From Pseudomonas sp. BMS12 (GTDB lineage: Bacteria; Pseudomonadota; Gammaproteobacteria; Pseudomonadales; Pseudomonadaceae): 64,000 nucleotides of DNA. The stretch is taken from positions 152,766-216,765 of the forward strand of contig NZ_LSOF01000007.1 in the NCBI RefSeq assembly GCF_001592875.1. The letters run 5' to 3'. Below, in pieces: positions 60,856-64,000 of this stretch; position 1 is the stretch's first letter; the number at the start of each line of letters is the position of its first letter. Below the pieces are notes generated by a model. That model was not told the origin of the DNA, searched no databases, and saw only the letters and a list, made by a program, of their open reading frames with translations. Position numbers and translations under genes: made by a program.

Positions 60856-61602
60856 ATGAATTACAACTGGGACTGGAGCGTGTTCTTCAAGTCCACCGGT
60901 ATCGGTAGCGAGATCTACCTGGACTGGTTCGTCACCGGCCTGGGCTGGACCGTGGCCATCGCCCTCAGCGGCTGGCTGGTCGCCCTGAGCCTGGGCACCG
61001 TCCTGGGCGTGATGCGCACCGTGCCGAACCGCTGGGTCAGCGGCATCGCCACCGCCTACGTCGAACTGTTCCGCAACGTGCCGCTGCTGGTGCAGCTGTT
61101 CCTCTGGTACTTCCTGGTGCCGGACCTGCTGCCCGAGCCGCTGGAGATGTGGTTCAAGCAGGACCTGTCGCCGGATACCTCGGCCTTCATCAGCGTGGCA
61201 CTGTGCCTTGGCCTGTTCACCGCCGCGCGGGTTTGCGAGCAGGTGCGCACCGGCATCCAGGCGCTGCCCAAGGGCCAGCTCGCTGCTGGCTACGCGCTGG
61301 GCTTTCGCCTGCCGCAGATCTACCGCGATGTGCTGCTGCCACAGGCCTTCCGCATCATCATCCCACCGCTGACCAGCGAGTTCCTCAACATCTTCAAGAA
61401 CTCCTCGGTGGCCTCGCTGATCGGCCTCATGGAGCTGCTGGCGCAGACCAAGCAGACCGCCGAATTCAGCGCCAACCTGTTCGAGGCCTTCACCCTGGCC
61501 ACGCTGATCTACTTCACCCTGAACATGAGCCTGATGCTGCTGATGCGCCTGATCGAGAAGAAGGTCGCGGTACCCGGCCTGATCTCCGTGGGAGGCAAAT
61601 GA
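60856..61602 (+). CDS. aatQ: Glutamate/aspartate ABC transporter, permease 1
   Basis: 248 residues, five membrane helices and the HisM-type EAA loop (AAGYALGFRLPQIYRDVLLPQAFRIIIPPLTSE). N-terminal MNYNWDWSVFFKSTG... is typical of GltJ/AatQ. The stop overlaps the start of the next permease gene by four bases. Confidence 0.93.
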   Translation: MNYNWDWSVFFKSTGIGSEIYLDWFVTGLGWTVAIALSGWLVALSLGTVLGVMRTVPNRWVSGIATAYVELFRNVPLLVQLFLWYFLVPDLLPEPLEMWFKQDLSPDTSAFISVALCLGLFTAARVCEQVRTGIQALPKGQLAAGYALGFRLPQIYRDVLLPQAFRIIIPPLTSEFLNIFKNSSVASLIGLMELLAQTKQTAEFSANLFEAFTLATLIYFTLNMSLMLLMRLIEKKVAVPGLISVGGK

Positions 61603-62263
61603 TGGACTTCAGTGCAATCATTCCGGCCCTGCCGGGCCTGTGGAAAGGCATGCTGATGACCCTGCAGCTGATGGTCTTCGGCGTGCTCGGCGGCGTGGTG
61701 CTTGGCACCCTGCTGGCGCTCATGCGCCTGTCGCACAACCCGCTGCTGGCCAAGCTGGCCGCCACCTACGTCAACTACTTCCGCTCCATCCCGCTGCTGC
61801 TGGTGATCACCTGGTTCTACTTCGCGGTACCCTTCATCCTGCGCTGGATCACCGGCGAGGACACCCCGGTGGGCGCCTTCAGCTCCTGCCTGGTGGCCTT
61901 CGTGATGTTCGAGGCGGCGTACTTCTGCGAGATCGTCCGTGCCGGCATCCAGGCCATCCCCAAGGGCCAGATGGGCGCCGCCTCGGCACTGGGCATGAGC
62001 TACAGCCAGAGCATGCGCCTGATCATCCTGCCGCAGGCCTTCCGCAAGATGACGCCGCTGCTGCTGCAGCAGAGCATCATCCTCTTTCAGGACACCTCGC
62101 TGGTCTACACCGTGGGCCTGATGGACTTCCTCAACGCCGCCCGCTCGCGCGGCGACATCCTCGGCCAGCCCCATGAATTCCTCATCTTCGCCGGCCTCGT
62201 GTACTTCACCATCAGCTTCGCCGCCTCGCAGGCGGTCAAGCTCCTGCAGAAAAGGTTAGCCGT

Positions 62264-62267
<4 letters not shown>
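61599..62267 (+). CDS. aatM: Glutamate/aspartate ABC transporter, permease 2
   Basis: 222 residues, five helices, EAA loop [28 protein letters not shown]. Two ATGs in tandem (61599, 61602) after GGAGG; the first is used. Forms a heterodimeric channel with the first permease. Overlaps the ATPase gene by 4 bp. Confidence 0.93.
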
Positions 62268-62998
<731 letters not shown>

Positions 62999-63007
62999 GC
63001 GAAACCT

Positions 63008-63030
63008 CCCCTCTCCCCTTGGGAGAGGGG
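63008..63030. repeat. CCCTCTCCC/GGGAGAGGG palindrome
   Basis: CCCCTCTCCC (63008-63017) with GGGAGAGGGG (63021-63030), 10 bp after the ATPase stop. Same family as 9108-9290 and 14115. May terminate part of the transcripts. Confidence 0.65.
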
Positions 63031-63090
63031 CCAGGGGTGAGGGACTCATCGGCACCTCCACCTCTCCCTACCCAGCCCCGGACGACTGTG

Positions 63091-64000
63091 ATGCAATGCC
63101 TCTCCCCCAGCATCCCGCCCGTGCTCGCCGTGAAACCACGCCTGTTCCGCCAACTGCTGCTGACCCTGCTGGGCATCGCCCTGGTGCTGGGTTGCGGCTA
63201 CGCCGGCTACCGTCTGAGCGATGCCGGCGGCATCCAGGCCCTGGCCGAAAATGGCGAGCGCCAGCTGGAACTCAACGCCCGCGCGGTGGAAAGCGAGATC
63301 GGCCAGTACACCTACCTGCCCAGCCTGCTGGAGCTGGAAAGCAGCGTCAGCCGTCTGCTGCTGACGCCCGGCAGCTACCGTCGCCAACGCCTCAACGACT
63401 ACCTCGAAGGCCTCAACCAGCGCGCCGGTAGCCTGGCGATCTACGTGCTCGACCTCGACGGCCGGGTGGTGGCCACCAGCAACTGGAACCGCGCCGACAG
63501 CTACCTGGGCGAGGACCTGTCCTTCCGACCCTACTATCAGGACGCCGTGCAGGGCCGGCCGGGGCGCTTCTACGGCGTCGGCAGCACCACCGGCGAGCCC
63601 GGCTACTACCTGGCCCACGGCCTGCGCGGCAACGGCCGGGTGATCGGCGTGGCGGTGGTCAAGGTGCGCCTCGATGCCCTGGAAAAACGCTGGGCCGATG
63701 CGCAGATGCAGGCCTACGTCAGCGACGAGAACGGCATAATCATCCTCTCCAGCGACCCCAGCCGCCGGCTCAAGGCGATCCGCCCGCTGGACGCCGAGGC
63801 CCGCGAGCGCCTGGCGCGCAGCCTGCAGTACCACTGGGCGACCCTGGATGCGTTGCAGCCCCTGGCCCGTCACAGCCTCGGTAATGGCCTGGAAGAAGTG
63901 CGCCTGGCCAACGCAGACGGCAAGCCGCTGGATTACCTGCAACAGAGCCGCCCGCTGGCCGACAGCCGCTGGCACCTGACCCTGCTCACGCCGCTGGCCG
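63091..64000 (+). CDS. aauS: Membrane sensor histidine kinase, N-terminal part (cut by window end)
   Basis: 303 complete codons are visible, in frame from ATG 63091 (MQCLSPSIPPVLAVKPRLFRQ) with no stop. GTG 63121 and GTG 63130 are alternatives. A membrane segment (LLLTLLGIALVLGCGYAGYRL) is followed by a dCache/PDC-like periplasmic sensor domain (ELNARAVESEIGQYTYLPSLLELESSV, SFRPYYQDAVQGRPGRFYGVGSTTGEPGYYLAHGL). This is the DctB/AauS architecture; the kinase domain lies outside the window. Position after the acidic amino acid transporter and the sigma-54 promoter support AauS. The PDC domain identity is clear; the name is inference. Confidence 0.8.
   Translation, partial: MQCLSPSIPPVLAVKPRLFRQLLLTLLGIALVLGCGYAGYRLSDAGGIQALAENGERQLELNARAVESEIGQYTYLPSLLELESSVSRLLLTPGSYRRQRLNDYLEGLNQRAGSLAIYVLDLDGRVVATSNWNRADSYLGEDLSFRPYYQDAVQGRPGRFYGVGSTTGEPGYYLAHGLRGNGRVIGVAVVKVRLDALEKRWADAQMQAYVSDENGIIILSSDPSRRLKAIRPLDAEARERLARSLQYHWATLDALQPLARHSLGNGLEEVRLANADGKPLDYLQQSRPLADSRWHLTLLTPLA

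Overview
The window is chromosomal DNA of a Pseudomonas-type gammaproteobacterium. High-GC genes fill almost all of it. Gene order (oxyR-recG-YbaK/HDOD protein-hup-rubredoxin-ubiC-ubiA-phoB-phoR, then phoU-pstB-pstA-pstC-pstS, and folA/thyA/lgt nearby) and protein families match that genus. Large PstC/PstA proteins, TonB-type ExbB with an N-terminal extension, and REP-like palindromes of the GTGGGAGCGGCTTCAGCCGC kind agree. The species cannot be fixed from the sequence alone. No rRNA, tRNA, CRISPR, IS or prophage was seen.

Layout. 1-7.3 kb: folA, a diguanylate cyclase, a DUF2868/DUF3482-GTPase pair, an unknown soluble protein, an EamA exporter and a divergent LysR regulator. 7.35-15.0 kb: a 2-aminoethylphosphonate uptake and catabolism cluster on the minus strand (LysR, ABC ATPase, permease, phnX, binding protein, FAD oxidoreductase, PhnZ-like HD oxygenase), with no phnW transaminase. 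15.0-20.9 kb: thyA, lgt, a TSUP permease, an NRDE protein, a chemoreceptor and an epimerase. 21.0-23.2 kb: exbB-exbD-tonB. 23.3-31.7 kb: oxyR, recG, an HDOD protein, small proteins, HU, rubredoxin, ubiC and ubiA. 31.7-46.5 kb: the phosphate regulon (phoBR, phoU, pstBAC, pstS), with a recognisable Pho box in front of phoB, pstC and pstS, plus a CNNM protein, a second diguanylate cyclase, an M23 peptidase and a response regulator. 46.6-54.3 kb: a thioesterase, an aldose-phosphate epimerase, a TRAP transporter, small envelope proteins and purE-purK.

54.4-58.0 kb is different: AT-rich, with seven small plus-strand ORFs of unknown function. They are separated by near-identical 76-77 bp inverted-repeat elements that have the architecture of integron attC sites. 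Each gene's stop codon lies inside or abuts the R'' box of its own attC, and the R'' box matches the start of the same cassette. No integrase gene is present, so this is an integron cassette cluster lacking an integrase (CALIN-type), inserted between purE and ordinary chromosomal genes. One attC has lost its whole body (18 bp left) and the last is divergent. This array is the main novelty of the window: every cassette protein is unrecognised, and several are predicted membrane or secreted proteins.

58.1-64 kb returns to high GC: a NIPSNAP protein, a small lipoprotein, a secreted protein, and the acidic amino acid ABC transporter aatJQMP behind a sigma-54 type promoter. The window ends inside a membrane sensor kinase, probably aauS. 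Other points of interest are a 25-codon ORF overlapping both an intrinsic terminator and the purE start, and a REP pair that encodes the N-terminus of the phosphonate permease.
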